From: Terebella lapidaria
Taxonomy: Eukaryota; Annelida; Polychaeta; Terebellida; Terebellidae
Length of the DNA stretch: 64,000 nucleotides
Direction: 5' to 3'
Assembly (NCBI GenBank): GCA_949152475.1
Contig: OX424564.1
Location: 6,820,001 to 6,884,000, forward strand
The translations under genes were made by a program, and so were the position numbers. A model generated the notes under the pieces. The model was not told the DNA's origin. It worked only from the letters and a program-made list of their open reading frames with translations, and searched no databases. Shown here in pieces: positions 45,546 through 57,819 of this stretch (position 1 is the first letter of the stretch; each line of letters opens with the position of its first letter).

Positions 45546-46455
45546 CCAGAATCCTATACCCGCCCCTGATGCTGTTTATGCCCGTTTCCATGGTCACGAC
45601 CCATTTGCCGAAGAATGCATTCACGATATTGGTACTCCTGGGGTAGTTTCTCATCCAGTTATACAAAATTTGTCCGTATAAGCTTTCAGTACAAACGAAA
45701 TGATACTTTTGGGCCCTTGGCTCGCAGACCATTGCGGCTCCCGCAAAGAAACAGACGGTGCGTCAAAACAAGCCAAACACAACTGTTGGGTCCCAAATGT
45801 CACCTGATTATAACCATCATAAGCGGTCGATACATTAATCATGTCATGTCATCATACAGGTAATTAGCGCCGATATCCCTCACGATAACCAGACTTGAGG
45901 TTACCAAGGATCCGGGTAAATATTATACAAATCTTATCGCCGACCCTTCTCGTCTGGAGGAGGTTCGAGAGCAGAAGGCGTCTGATTAACGTTAAACGAT
46001 CAATCGTGATTTATTCAGTTTCATACATCGTGGACTTATGATTGGTCGTAAACAATATTTGAACGAGCATATGTGTACATGTACGAGAACATGTAAAACA
46101 TTATATTCATGACAATCCTACAAATATTTACATGTATATCGCTGGGAGTATGAGATCATGACTGTTTTAATTTGGCAATAACAGAAAATTGATAAAATAA
46201 TAGTAAATAGTAATAACAGTAATAACAAGTTTAGTTATATAGCACTATATATGTGTACTTATAACATATCGTATCACAGTAAATGGCAATCATCATGAGC
46301 ATGAGCTGACCAGGACGGTTTTATCACAATCATGATAATACAAAAACAAATATTTCATTGTGGTTGAATCTCCAATTTGTCGTGTATAATAATAATGAAT
46401 ATACTGCTGTTGTGTTCTCCAATAATGGAGGTGTTATGATATCTCAAAAGAAGAA
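45546..46455. other. intergenic downstream of PhoD-like gene D
   Basis: Would hold the 3'UTR of gene D (reverse strand). AATAAA occurs on - near 46012 but is 440 nt from the stop, so the real poly(A) site is uncertain. AT-rich otherwise. Confidence 0.4.
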
Positions 46456-48550
46456 CTACAAGATATCACAGCACTGAGAGGTGACTGTTTTGAGTCCCTT
46501 GTCCCAGTCCGGGTCTGATGAGAGCCGTATTTCAGTGTTCTTGCGATCTATCAACTTGACGTGGTACGTAAGTTCCTGGGGATCCCCGAACTCTGCAGTC
46601 AGCAGGGCAAAATTTGGTTCCTTCGTCCAGTCGAAATGTTTGTACGTGTAGTCCCCATAGCTATCCACAAAATTCATAATTCCTCGCAGGGCTTTGAAAG
46701 ATGACAGTTTGACGTTTCTGTTGTTGATTGCACTGGAAGTAATCTGGTGGCAGATAAGTAAGTCTTGGCCAGGTCTCTTCTTGTAGATATCAGTGAAGCC
46801 TCCGATGTGGATATCCCCAGCGAACATCACCACGTCACCCTTGGGACCCATTTCCTCTTTAAACTTCTCAATTGCTTCCAAGATTGGCTCGATTTCCGAC
46901 CCGTGGTTGTTGTTGATGAATTCCGTGACGTCATCATTGGCCCCGCCCATTTTGCCGGCGATTTCTATGATTTTTCGCTTGAGGAAGAACATTGGCATCG
47001 GGTAAGTCATCACACAGAACCTGGTCTTTCCGTCTGGCTTCAGGTTGCTAAGGATAGCGTCATACTGGTCCTTGCCATAGTAACTGTCGTCCCCGGGGGG
47101 TCTACGCCTCCTGTAAATGGCTCGCGTCATCCGGGAATCCACCATCATGATCTTAAGCGGCCCGATCTGTATTTCGTAGAACTCGCTCGTCAGTTTGTCT
47201 GCCTTTTGGAAGACGTCCGGATCCCAGAGCTGTCTCTGGTACTCGTGGTACGTCTGGAGCCCGATGGATCCAAGGAAATATTCCTTGCTCTCCGGATCAG
47301 AGTCCAGAGGTGAAAAGCCGAAATCGTCCCGGATATCGTGGTCGTCAAGGATCATCAGGTTAGAGAAGTTGGCCAGGACTTTTGCCTTCCCCGGGCCCGA
47401 GAACACCTCCCTGGAGGTGAGACGTACTTTCATGTAGGCGAAAAGTGGGTAAAGGTGGAAATATTTCATGTTTTTGACACATATATCTGGCAGAGAGAAT
47501 TTTACATCTTGAAAAAAAATGCTGCTTCAATGTTGATTTCAATGTTGTTCTACATAGACTTTGAAACAAAAGATGTCAATGACAAAATGAAAGAGGACAA
47601 TTGGTAAAGGTATTACACATCAAGACATCAAACCTGTATCTGCCCCGGTAGATCTGCAGTATTTTCTCCCGTTTGGCCCCCCACTCCTCCTTGGGCAGTC
47701 CGGCCAGCAATCTCCGGGCGCTGATGTACGGGTTAGGGCGCTTCACCTGGTTACGATATCACAAGCGTTATCCATAGAACTATCGATATGGAATTTATAG
47801 TTGAACGGATTTACTGAAGCAAGAATGAAAACCGGTGAGGGTCTATGAAAATTGCATATTGTGCCAATACATGTACATGTGTATATGGCAAGAGAATTGG
47901 TGTATATATACCGGTAATCCATACCATTGTATTATACCAATTCTCCAGCAGGAATCAATTTTGTTTGTCGGTGTTTATTTTTGGAACAAACATTCTTGAA
48001 TCAATACAAGAAATATGTCTACTAGGCATTACTAGTACCTTCAATCTCATAATGTATATAAATTTGTAAAGTGTACCTTGTCGAGGTGATCATCACTGTT
48101 AACAAGTTGTGGTGTAGAGTGGTCGGCGAATGCCTCCCCGTCCATGTACACATTGTCCCCTATGTGGAGGACGACATGGGTATCGTCTTGTATTGCCCGC
48201 TCGTAGAAATACTCCCATGTGTCTACCTTACTACTCTCCGGCCGGTCACAGCTCGCCACGCCCACCCCGACCGTCGTGACGTCATCCGGAAACGTCCGAA
48301 CTCTCCCGAGTACCGCATTCCGCGTCAGACTTGGCACTGTTATGTTGTATGTCGCGTTGCTTTCGAGGGATTTGAAGAGGAACATCCCAGGGACTTTGCC
48401 GGACAGATCCACCGTGACTTTTGAGGTGTCGTTGGTGGTCGTGTTTTTCAGACAGATTTCTACCGAGGATGAATCGCTGATTTCCAAGAGCATATTAGCC
48501 GAGCTGTTGGTGACCAAACCCACAACTGGCCCACAAATTATCTTCGCCAT
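46456..48550 (-). CDS. PhoD-like metallophosphatase, gene D (513 aa, 3 exons)
   Basis: Phosphodiesterase/alkaline phosphatase D-type enzyme. CDS exons on -: 48550-48077, 47746-47634, 47410-46456 (474+113+955 = 1542 nt), GT-AG, phases agree. Residues 1-90: N-terminal beta-sandwich domain of PhoD proteins (IICGPVVGLV to YNITV). Then the catalytic domain with GVASCDRP (Cys that binds Fe3+ in Bacillus PhoD), LHIGDNVYMDG (Asp and Tyr ligands), NFSNLMILDDHDIRDDFG and FAGDIHIGGFTD. No signal peptide: the N-terminus is MAKIICGPVV, in line with an intracellular enzyme. It ends QCCDIL, a possible CaaX prenylation box. ATG at 48550 is chosen because homologues E and F start at the same place; no upstream ATG is in frame. 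Neither intron is shared with genes E/F. Substrate unknown. Confidence 0.92.
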
Positions 48551-49539
48551 ATTCAAATGTTTCGTTTTCCCTATCACCAATTATGATTTAACTTTAAGAT
48601 CCATTCATCTCAAATGAACCCCACGGCTATACTTCACGACATATGCACGAAATATTACCATGAAAGCATGACCGTGTACAAGGAGCACGGGACAAGGAGC
48701 TACAAGCGGGTTGTTTACAAATCACCAAGGCAATAGTGAGTACGACAAGGAGCTGCTATCGTTTTTATCGATCTCCGACCCCGACCCCCAAAACCTCCCC
48801 CACGGGACCAGGCACCTCACGGCCACGGACACTATCACGCGATATCTACCAGACATTTACACGAAAAAAATCAATATACCTACTTATGTGGTACCTGGAC
48901 TGTGAAACTTTTCAGCGTGCAAATCTATCTATATCTGTGCAACATTAGCACAGATATGACGGGTTTTACACACATGTTGTAGAACGAGGGATGCATGACC
49001 ATTCCATAGCATTGCATATGTGCAAGCCTACCATAGTGCAAAACATTTCTTCCATTCTCTGTTTATTGCATATATTAAACATGTTTCTGTATCTGTTTGC
49101 TCGAAGCTAAACAAATTTTGACGCACTTCCTCTTTGAATAACACTTCACTTTTCTACCAAATTTCAGACGTCTACCTAAAAATCACACAAAGGAAACCAT
49201 GCTGAAAATAGAGGATCCTAAACGATTGCCCATTTGATATCAAATTTATTAAACGAGCCAAAGACCTTTTTGCTTTTTGCGAGCCACTCCATAAACATTT
49301 CATCAATAAAAGTTTATGTCAACAAAACACTCAATGACGCACTCTCACTGAAATTCTCTACGGAAATATTTTCGCTTTACACCATCTAGTTTTCAGAAGC
49401 TAAGTAGCACCCGTTTCAACTAAGCACTGCTCCTAGTTTGAGGAGCTAAGAAGCATAAGTTTCGACTAAGCTCTGCTCCTATGTTGAGAAACTGAAAGCA
49501 CCCGTTTCAATTCAAGCAACTCAGCTGTGATATTACTAA
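48551..49539. other. upstream region of gene D
   Basis: Probably includes the gene D promoter. A + strand frame at about 48711-48905 has GC-rich codons but no known domain and no support from a paralogue. The rest is AT-rich. Confidence 0.4.
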
Positions 49540-50230
49540 ATGGTTGAGAACGGTTACTGGATAAAGGTACAGAGTTAGACATAAAAATTTTTCAGTAAAA
49601 TTGCTGCTTCGACATATCAAATTCAAAAGGTCAATTTCAATACATTATTACCGTAGAATGTTACCTTGACAATTATCACTCAAGGTGATAATAGGTCAAG
49701 TTCAAGGTCACCAACAGATGCTCCTCATAAGACTTCAGAGTATGATTATATTACAAACCTGAGGTCTATGTACAAGCGTTTGGCAAAAGAGGCAAATTTA
49801 TGCTCATATCATGCCATTTTGGGTCTTTATGGCCTATGTATCCGACCTTATGTGGAAGTTAAGGCGCTCAATCTTTGAATGTTATATCAAGTATCCTAAT
49901 TCGCATGTTCTGAAAGAAGAATCTCAGAACTGATCAAATAGTTTTTGAGAAACGTAAAGGGCAATTTCGGGCATTTTTTAACCCAAATATGGCTGTTCAA
50001 GGTCAAATATGCTTTCAAGGTCAACAATGGTCAAATTCAAGGCCGCGATATAATTCGCCACATGACTTTCCATTTGAATGTGCCAATATCTAACCTTTAT
50101 TTTCAAGCATTTTTGGAGTACATTTTAAAAAAAAAAAACACGACAATTTTCGAAAAATTAATACCTCCTTTTGAAGTATTTTTCTGCATTTTTGTCTCAA
50201 ATTGTCAGGAAGATTCAAGCATAAACTTTT
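49540..50230 (+). repeat. dispersed repeat family (with 40.5 and 57.7 kb), copy 2
   Basis: TTTTTCAGTAAAATTGCTGC, GTTCAAGGTCACC, GCATGTTCTGAAAGA, AATCTCAGAACTGATCAAA, GACTTTCCATTTGAATGTGC and TTTTTGGAGTACATTTT match the copy in the BTB intron in order. Confidence 0.65.
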
Positions 50231-50744
50231 AAAGATAAAATTGTTAACTACGGGTCCAATAACCTAAGAAGTGTAAAATTGATGTGGAAATAACATGAAG
50301 TGTTTCATTATGTTTATATAGAGAGCATTCACTTGTACTTCAATATGCCATAATTGAAACAAAACGTACAACTAGTCATTCATTATTGTAAATCTATATT
50401 TTCTTGGCAATTTTAGTCATTATAGTAAACGATCGACTTCAGAATTCCTTCGGTCCGGATTGTTGGTCATTCATTGAATTTGAGATTCCCGAGTTACTTC
50501 TGTACTTTTGATGATCTGAATTGTTGATAAAAATTGAAATTTTCATATCCATAATTGTTGTGAAATTTGGTTTCGTAATCATTATGATTCATTAGAACTT
50601 GCTAGTTGATCTTGGTCTTGGATTGAATATAATTGCAACTAATTCCAAGGATATATTTGAAAGTATTGATTTTTTTATCTCGAATAATTGCAGTACATGT
50701 ATACCCTAGAGGGTTGGAACGAATGGTTTATAACGAACATGCAA

Positions 50745-50750
50745 TTTATT
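50745..50750 (-). promoter_or_regulatory. poly(A) signal of PhoD-like gene E
   Basis: AATAAA on -, 21 nt after the stop codon; the same hexamer sits in the same place in gene F (62157-62162). Confidence 0.6.
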
Positions 50751-50770
50751 GCTTGGTTACACCAATCACG

Positions 50771-53474
50771 CTACATAATTGTACAACAAGTGGAGGTGAC
50801 GATCTGCGTGCCTTCGTCCCAGTCTGTCTCGGACGAGTGCCTGATCTCTGTGGCTTGGCTGTTCACAAGCTGCAGTGTGTACTCGACTCTCTCTGGATCT
50901 GCGAAGTCGACTGAGAGGAGCGTGAAGTTTTGCTGCTTGGTCCAATCATAGTGTTTGTAGGAGTAGTCCTCGAACGTATCCACAAAGTTCATGGCGGCCC
51001 GGAGGCCAGTGAAGCCGGCGAGTGAGGTGTTGTAGTTGTTGATGGCGCTCGTGGTCACTTGGCGACAGATGAGCTTGTCTCTCCCGTCTCTCTTCTTCAG
51101 GATATCCGTGAAGCCAGCGATGTGTATATCTCCGGATAGCATGAGCACGTCTGCTCTGTCGCCATTCTCACTCTGAAACATCTCCACCGCGTTTAGAATG
51201 GGCTCTATCTCGGTTGGATGATGAGCATTGATCAACTCAGTGATATCGTCGTATTTGCTCTCACACTGACTCACAAGTTGGATGATTTTTCTCTGGAGGA
51301 AGAACATCGGCATGGTAAAGACGAGGAGACACATCCTGGTCTCTTCATCGGGGGCCAAGCTCTTTTGTATGCAGTCACACTGTTCCTTGCCATAGTAGGA
51401 CTCGTCAGTTTTGTCTCTCCTGTGTTTGTATGAACTTCGAGATGTTCTGGAGTCACTCATCACAATCTTCAGGGGACCAAACTGCAAGTCATAATACTCG
51501 CTGCTCAGTTTGTTGGTGTGTTGGAAAACTGCAGGGTCCCACAGTTGTCGCTGATACTCGTGGTACACTTGTATGGCTAGCGATGCGAGGAAATACTCGA
51601 GGCTGTCCGGATCTGAATCCTCGGGCATCATCCCGAAATCATCCCGGATTTCATGGTCATTCAAGATCATCAGATTGCTGAAGTTAGCCAACACTTTGGC
51701 CTTGTGTTTTCCCGTAAACACCGACCTATACTTTTTCCGATAGATATTCAAGATATCCTGTTTCCTTGCGTGCCAATCATCTTTTGGTACCCCCTTCAGG
51801 AGCTTTCGTGCCTTTATATACGCAACTTTCTGATCAACCTTCTTAGGATTAAATGCAGTGTCATCATTCCTGACAATTTCTTCAGTCGAATGTTGATAGA
51901 AACTCGTTCCATCGATGTACACATTGTCTCCTATATGCAGAACAAGGTGTATGTCTTCACTGCTGGCTTTCTTGTAGAAAACCGGCCAGAAGTCCTTCTT
52001 AGCGATATCTGGTTGGTCACAACTAACCACGCCCAACCCTATTGACTGGATCACTGCTGGAAAGGTCCTCACTCGCCCCAGCACCTTCCGACCTACAAAT
52101 ACAGAGTAATGTAGATCAACGTTTATCATATTGGGCCTAATGCTAAACTATGATATTTCTAACTCCTTCACACAGTGTATGCTGATATTTTTGCGATGCT
52201 AAATGGTATCATTGTATAACTCGGTATACCTTACCTGGGAACCAATCGGCAATTATGTACAGAATTTCAGATACTATCGCAAACATTGAAGAAGGCAATC
52301 TACCCAATGTTGAATTTCGCCCTGTCATTTAATTTCTGGGCCCGCACACGATTTTTTGTTTGCATTTGCTCGGTTTTGTAGTGGTGCAATCTTTCAAAAT
52401 CAACAAGTTTGTGTAGAATACACCTTGATGTGTCTTCTGGTCCAAAATTTCAATAATACTTTGAATCCTGATGGATATAAACAGGAATATGAGATTCTCG
52501 AGATCAGATTCTCGAGATCCCATTTTGGGGTGAATTTTAATATTGTGGTACATTGCCAACTTCTTCAATTTTTGCGACAGAAGTCTGAAATTTGGTAGAA
52601 AATTGCCGATTAACTACCAGATGGAGTGTGCCAAGTTATATAACGATAACGTTTAGCATCGCAAGAATATGGTAAAACAAATCCGGTATGAACTCTACAC
52701 AGTAAAAATTGTATAAGGCATATGGCCAATATTATAACATACAACGTATTCATCGCTGTGATGCAGTAATGTGTAAGACACGTGATGTCTTCCAGTTGAG
52801 ATGACATACTAGTTCTATATCATATTCCAAAACAATGGGGTACATAATATCGGAAGTTACATTATTATTTGAGTCTTTCTGTATGTAGAACCGACTGCCA
52901 TATATGGTTATACTAATGTCTAAAAATTATTCAAGCATGGCTAAAATGAATCAATATTCATAGGAGCTGATCGGCGCTGACCAGTAAAGTGACCAAAACA
53001 CTGACATCGCTACACATGATTGATTTATCCTGAAGATGGTGTGACATGCATGGTTATGCATATATATATATAGAAAATATATATGGTTATACTAATGTCC
53101 AAAAATTTATCAAGCATAACTAAAATGAATCAATTCATAGGAGCTGATCGGCGCTGACCAATAAAGTGACCAAAACACTGACTTCGCTACACATATATCC
53201 CAAAGAGGGTTGAAATGCGAGAACATATGACCTCCTTACCTGAAATATCTGGTACTGTTATGTGGTAAGTACTGTTGGTATCCAGGCCTGAGAATAGGAA
53301 CATTCCGGGTATTTTTCCCATCAGTTTGACCGTGACACGGACAGTTCGGTCCGTAGAGGAGTGTTTGAGGCACATCTCCACCGACACTGAATCGTTTACT
53401 TCCAGTAAAACATTCGCCGAGTCGGTGGAGACCAAACCAACGACTGGTCCGCAAATTATCCTCAGTGAATTCAT
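50771..53474 (-). CDS. PhoD-like metallophosphatase, gene E (518 aa, 2 exons)
   Basis: Same family as gene D, about half identical to it. CDS exons on -: 53474-53240 and 52092-50771 (235+1322 = 1557 nt), with the intron in the ISG/RKV codons between the N-terminal and catalytic domains. MNSLRIICGPVVGLV starts the protein, with no signal peptide. Catalytic motifs: VSCDQPD, LHIGDNVYIDG and LSGDIHIAGFTD. Odd: the conserved DDH motif reads ILNDHEIRDDFG, Asn (AAT) replacing the first Asp found in D (DDHD) and F (DDHE). The C-terminus is TSTCCTIM, a farnesylation-type CaaX box. The intron carries two copies of an approximately 100-bp segment. Frame intact; whether the Asn affects activity cannot be told from sequence. 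Confidence 0.92.
52900..53200. repeat. tandem duplication in the intron of gene E
   Basis: GGTTATACTAATGTC, then AAAATGAATCAAT, CATAGGAGCTGATCGGCGCTG, GTGACCAAAACACTGAC and TCGCTACACAT, occurs at about 52907 and again at about 53083 (period about 176 bp). Gene F's intron has one copy (about 63660-63770), so the duplication followed the E/F split or one copy was lost from F. Confidence 0.8.
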
Positions 53475-55019
53475 CTCTTGTGTGTTTTTTTACATCAGTA
53501 AATCGCCACTGTATAGTTTTCCAGAAAGTTCTTCACTCAAAACTCCCGTGTTCTGCATGGTGCGTACGTTGGTTTCGCATATAAACTGCGACTGTGCCTC
53601 TATCGGTATGATGCTTCTCTATCAGTCTTTCAGACCGTTAGTGTGTCACTGCCCGTCAGACCGTGCTCCAAGCATCGATTCTTCCGAGCTCCGTCGACCA
53701 TGTGCCACGCATCATCTATGCTAGACTAGATGCAGTGGTCGATAGAAGGTCATGCAGTGACAGTCGTCCATGGCCTGGAAACAGCAATTGTGACGTCATA
53801 TGGCAGCATGTGAACTCCTGAGGTGAAGGTGAATGTCCTATGCCGGATTATTGCAGAGGTCGACGTACATATAACAATCATGGTTATTGAATATTGGTGC
53901 CCTTAATGACTTCAGCTGAAATGGACCACGTCCAGAAGACATGCCATATAGCCTTATAACCAAGTGTTACACAGCATGTTGTGAGCTTTTGTTATCATGC
54001 TGGCTTCGTCAAATATGGAGCAGATTAGTGGCTAGGATGCCCGCGAAAATGAATATCGTAATAAAAATAGCACAAAAATAACATGAAACTAGCTAAAGAT
54101 AACCGTGTGGATACACTATATCCAATTTACAATATACATTCAAAGTCGCAATTTACCTGGAATTCGTGCAAACTTTCCAGAAACGTAACCACATAAAGTA
54201 ATCGTAAGCCGGAACATAGATCAACGAACACATTTCACAGAAAAGTGAATAAAACATATATTGACGCGTAATGTAGTTCACGCGACTATATGCTCACCAT
54301 GCTGATCATAAGTCACATTTATACATTACAATTCAATTCTATGAACGATTATATAAACAGCCAAGTTAAACCTTCATTATACCAGCGCATCAAACTATGG
54401 TAATTTATTAAGCTTTGGAACATGAAAATGTACTTGTACTACACCACTCATGCATAGGTTCACGAGACTACTGGAACCGTGCACAGCCCAGAGAACGTTC
54501 GGAATATTTCATTGATTCTCTGGTCGTAACTTCTATCTGTTTGTTCACGTTGGCATAAATATATTACACAACGCCAACCAAAAATATTCTAGATCTATGT
54601 TAATGAGGGAGCGGGCTGGTGCCAGAGTCCAGTTTAGAAGTCAACCAATGCATTCTTGCATAAATTAAACAGTACAAAAGTCTCCATAATAATAATATTT
54701 CGTTCGATGGGAATGGTTAATATTCACGTATTTCGTGATACAGTTTGTTGGACGACGAAATCATTCAGCTTTTTTAACAAAGAGAATATAGATATTCTTA
54801 CGTTTCGATGAATGTATTTTGTTACGTAAATTTACAGCGCATGAATAAAAGTATGTCACAAATAAAGCATGTAGAAGTCTACATGTATTTCGTAGATGTC
54901 CCATCAATTGTGATTTTGAAAAGTAGTCAGGCGCCTCAAGCTCACAATGATTAGAATCGCCTCGAATATGTAGAATTTTAACGTCGTCCGCTATCCGGGA
55001 TCCTCGAGGATCATCCTCT
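53475..55019. other. upstream region of gene E, no gene seen
   Basis: Expected to hold the promoter of gene E. AT-rich, without recognisable coding regions or repeats. Confidence 0.45.
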
Positions 55020-55400
55020 CACCGCGGGTCACGGCGGACGCACGCCCACTATCCTCAGATGCCTACTCTATCATCAGAACGTTAACCAGGTAGCAGCCCG
55101 CCCAGCGAGCCCAGACATGCGGACACCACTCAGATACAGGATCATCACCTGTGGTGTTAACTGTAAGGCCGGCTCGCAACGGTCCGCCGCGGCGGATGGA
55201 ACCCCGGACAGCCCGACGGTCCGCCAGAGCCTGTGTCGCACCATCCCAGGTGGGAGACCAGTGATCCAGAGAGCGTACGCCCCCAAGTCATCAAGGTCTT
55301 CACCACCTGAGCCCCCTATGGAAATTGTCCCCAGGGGCCCGCGAGGGCCTGAGCCAAAGAGCGAGGACGTAGAGCTCATGGCCGAGCCCTTCGTCGTTCT
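55020..55400. other. GC-rich block related to 60499-60750 (inverted)
   Basis: Sharply GC-rich island with open frames on both strands. Read on -, GGCTCGGCCATGAGCT, CCTGGGGACAATTTCC, CGGACCGTCGGGCTGTCCGG and the following sequence correspond to GAGCTCGGCCATGAGCTC, CCGGGGACGATTTCC and CAGACCATCGGGCTGTCCGG at 60499-60640 on +. No protein family was recognised. It could be a fragment of a mobile element or a dispersed gene piece. Confidence 0.5.
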
Positions 55401-55435
55401 CTCGCCTTGCTCAGCTCTGAGACAACTTTACTATA

Positions 55436-55580
55436 TGCATATGGCATTGTTTCGAGTGCCAGATGGGTTTATCTTGGCACAAGTCTCTGCGATCTAGGCC
55501 GAGCCTTTAGGCGAGGCCTAGATAAAGAGACGTGTGCCAAGATAAACCCATCTGGCACGAGAATACAATGCCGTATGCAT
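55436..55580. repeat. 145-bp foldback element with about 65-bp arms
   Basis: Left arm 55436-55500 (TGCATATGGCATTGT, GTGCCAGATGGGTTTATC, TTGGCACA, GATCTAGGCC) pairs with right arm 55515-55579. The loop is about 14 nt (GAGCCTTTAGGCGA, itself a small hairpin). The end motif GTGCCAGATGGGTTT recurs alone near 55780. Looks like a MITE or foldback transposon. Confidence 0.8.
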
Positions 55581-56439
55581 TTTCTGGCACGATTTCGGTA
55601 CTTACAGCAAGTTATAGGTGTAGAAATTGTCCAAAACATTGGAAATATCCACGAAATCAACAACTTTCAAACCAAAACACTGTCCATTTTGCCGAAGTTT
55701 ACATGGCCTTAGTTACGTAGCTTTTGCAATGATAACGTTTTGCGTCTTTTTCGTGACGTTTTGCTTGACAACCACAGAGTGCCAGATGGGTTTTTCCTGG
55801 CACTGTTCTCATCATGGGACATTGCATTAGGAGTGCCAGAATGAACAAAACGGCTCCAGAATATTTATAGTCTCTGAAGCACGAGAAACGAGGGAAGTGA
55901 CGTAAGACCATTGTTACAGCATACTGGGCGAGAGAGTTGGAGGGCGTTGCTAAGCAGCGCGTACTTCGAACAGAAGCGTCCAAAACAAAGGCCAAAAACA
56001 AGCGTATTTATAAAGAATCACCTGCCGCGATCTTTGGGCAAAATCGCCACAAATACAAGGAGATATATATCTGGGTCAGGCCTACATCAATGATGTATAC
56101 ATCGCCCGCAATGCATTATGAATCCAGTTATTGAAGAACACAGTTCATCACTTATATGACAAGGTAGCTGTGGTGCACCCCACTTTGTATCTGGGCTGGC
56201 TTGTTGTCATCAGTGCAGTCGGTTTAAGAATCCTACATCGAAGACCATTCCAGGCCTGATCCGAGAGTCAACGAGACATGTTGAATTGTATACTTATTCA
56301 TCAATAGCATTGATCGGCCCTAGCATTGAAACAACCAATCAACCCCTGTAAACTTGAACAAAATACAAACGAGACAATCAGAGATTGCAGACCCCCGCCC
56401 TTCAGATTTAGTAACTAAAATTAGGCGATAATTGAGAAA
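55581..56439. other. non-coding, nothing further recognised
   Basis: Contains the solitary GTGCCAGATGGGTTT motif near 55780. Short frames on both strands have no recognisable domain. Confidence 0.45.
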
Positions 56440-57430
56440 TTTGGTCTCAAGCCCATCGGTTGTACGCCATACGATTGGGAATTGGCCCAAAAAAAATACA
56501 AAAATAAATTGAAAATTTAATATTGATTAGAACCGGAGTCATAGCCAATTATGTGATTTTCTTTTTTCCGTTGCCATGGCAACCGTTTTTACCCCGATTT
56601 TGGCAAAATTTGAACTCCAGTCCTATAAGTTTCGAATCGATCGGACCGTTTGCCTTTGAGTTATGAGCGCAGACATTTGCACGGAAACGTCGCTGGCCAA
56701 AAATAACCGAATTCGTGACCCCCCAATTTCTCGACATCGGGCGATAATGGAGACTTTTCGTCGTACGACCATCAATCGTACACCAAACGATCCGGAATTG
56801 GCCAAAGAAAAATACAAAAAAGATGGAAAAAATAATATCAAGTAGAACCGGAGTTAGAGCCAATTATGTGATTTTCTTTTTTCCGTTGCCATGGCAACCG
56901 TTTTCACCCGATTTTGGCAAAATTTGAAAAGGACTGAGCCACCAACATAGCACTCCAGCCTTATAAATTTCAAATCGATCAGACCGTTTGCCTTTGAGTT
57001 ATGAGCGCAGACATTTGCACCGAAACGTCGCTGGCCAAAAATAACCGAAATCGTGACCCCCAATTTTCGACATCGGGCGATAATGGAGAGTTTTGGTCGT
57101 ACGACCACGGGCTATATATCAGATGATCAGGAATTGGCCATAGAAAAATACAAAATTAGTTAGAAAAAATTATCTTGATTAGAACCGAAGTTATGGTCAA
57201 TTATTGATTTTTACATTTTCCGTTGCCATGGCAATAGTTTTTGTCCGATTTTGACCAGATTCGAGGAGGACCGAGCCACTGAGATACCGATTCATCTCTA
57301 TAAGTGTCATGTTGATCGGACCATTCTCCTTTGAGATATGCGCGCGGACAGACAGACAAACAAACAGACAGACATACACACGGACAGACCCAATTACAAT
57401 ACCCTCTGCCCCTATCGGGGCGAGGGTAAA
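56440..57430. repeat. three tandem units of about 320-335 bp ending in an oligo-GACA tract and hairpin
   Basis: GGAATTGGCC then AAAAATACAAAA, GTTGCCATGGCAACCGTTTT, GATCGGACCGTTTGCCTTTG and AAACGTCGCTGGCC recur with starts at about 56480, 56798 and 57134. The last unit ends in CAGACAGACAAACAAACAGA and a CCCTCTGCCCCTATCGGGGCGAGGG-type hairpin (about 57400-57427). Confidence 0.8.
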
Positions 57431-57819
57431 TATGGTCAAATCTAAACAAACAATTTTAAGCTTGGACAGTACTTAAATGAAGGCTACATGCTACGTGAAC
57501 GGCCAATTTTGGATATGATGGTAGTTTTCCCATAGTCTGTTCAGTAACCTTGAATCGTTCAAAGTGGGCCATTTTGGGCCCAAACTTAGCCGAAATGGGA
57601 CTTTCTCATACCAAATTACCGTATGCTTTATAATGGGACACATTATTCATAAAATCTCGATCAAAATTGACTTTAGTGATAAGGAATTAATTGTGGGCAT
57701 ATAGGGAATGTACATACAGGATATTATCGTGACCTTGAATTTGACCATCTACCTTCATTTCAAAGTCACGTGACAAATGGCTGTTATCTAAAATGTAAAA
57801 CATAGCACCAAGGGTGCTG
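57431..57819. other. between two repeat elements
   Basis: The part from about 57660 shows weak similarity to the dispersed family also seen at 40.5 and 49.5 kb (e.g. the GACCTTGAATTTGACC block). No gene seen. Confidence 0.4.

Larger units (their letters stand above)
50383..53480. repeat. segmental duplication, block 1 (contains PhoD-like gene E)
   Basis: Collinear with about 61594 to beyond 64000 in 3' flank, coding exons, intron and splice sites. In the 3' flank, CATTCATTGAATTTGAGATTCCC and TTGGTCTTGGATTGAATATA occur in both. Block 2 has about 240 bp extra at about 61796-62040. Confidence 0.9.

Noticed and set aside
48711-48948. Two overlapping + strand frames upstream of PhoD-like gene D
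   Set aside because: No domain, no paralogue support and no clear splice context. They may simply reflect GC-rich promoter sequence.
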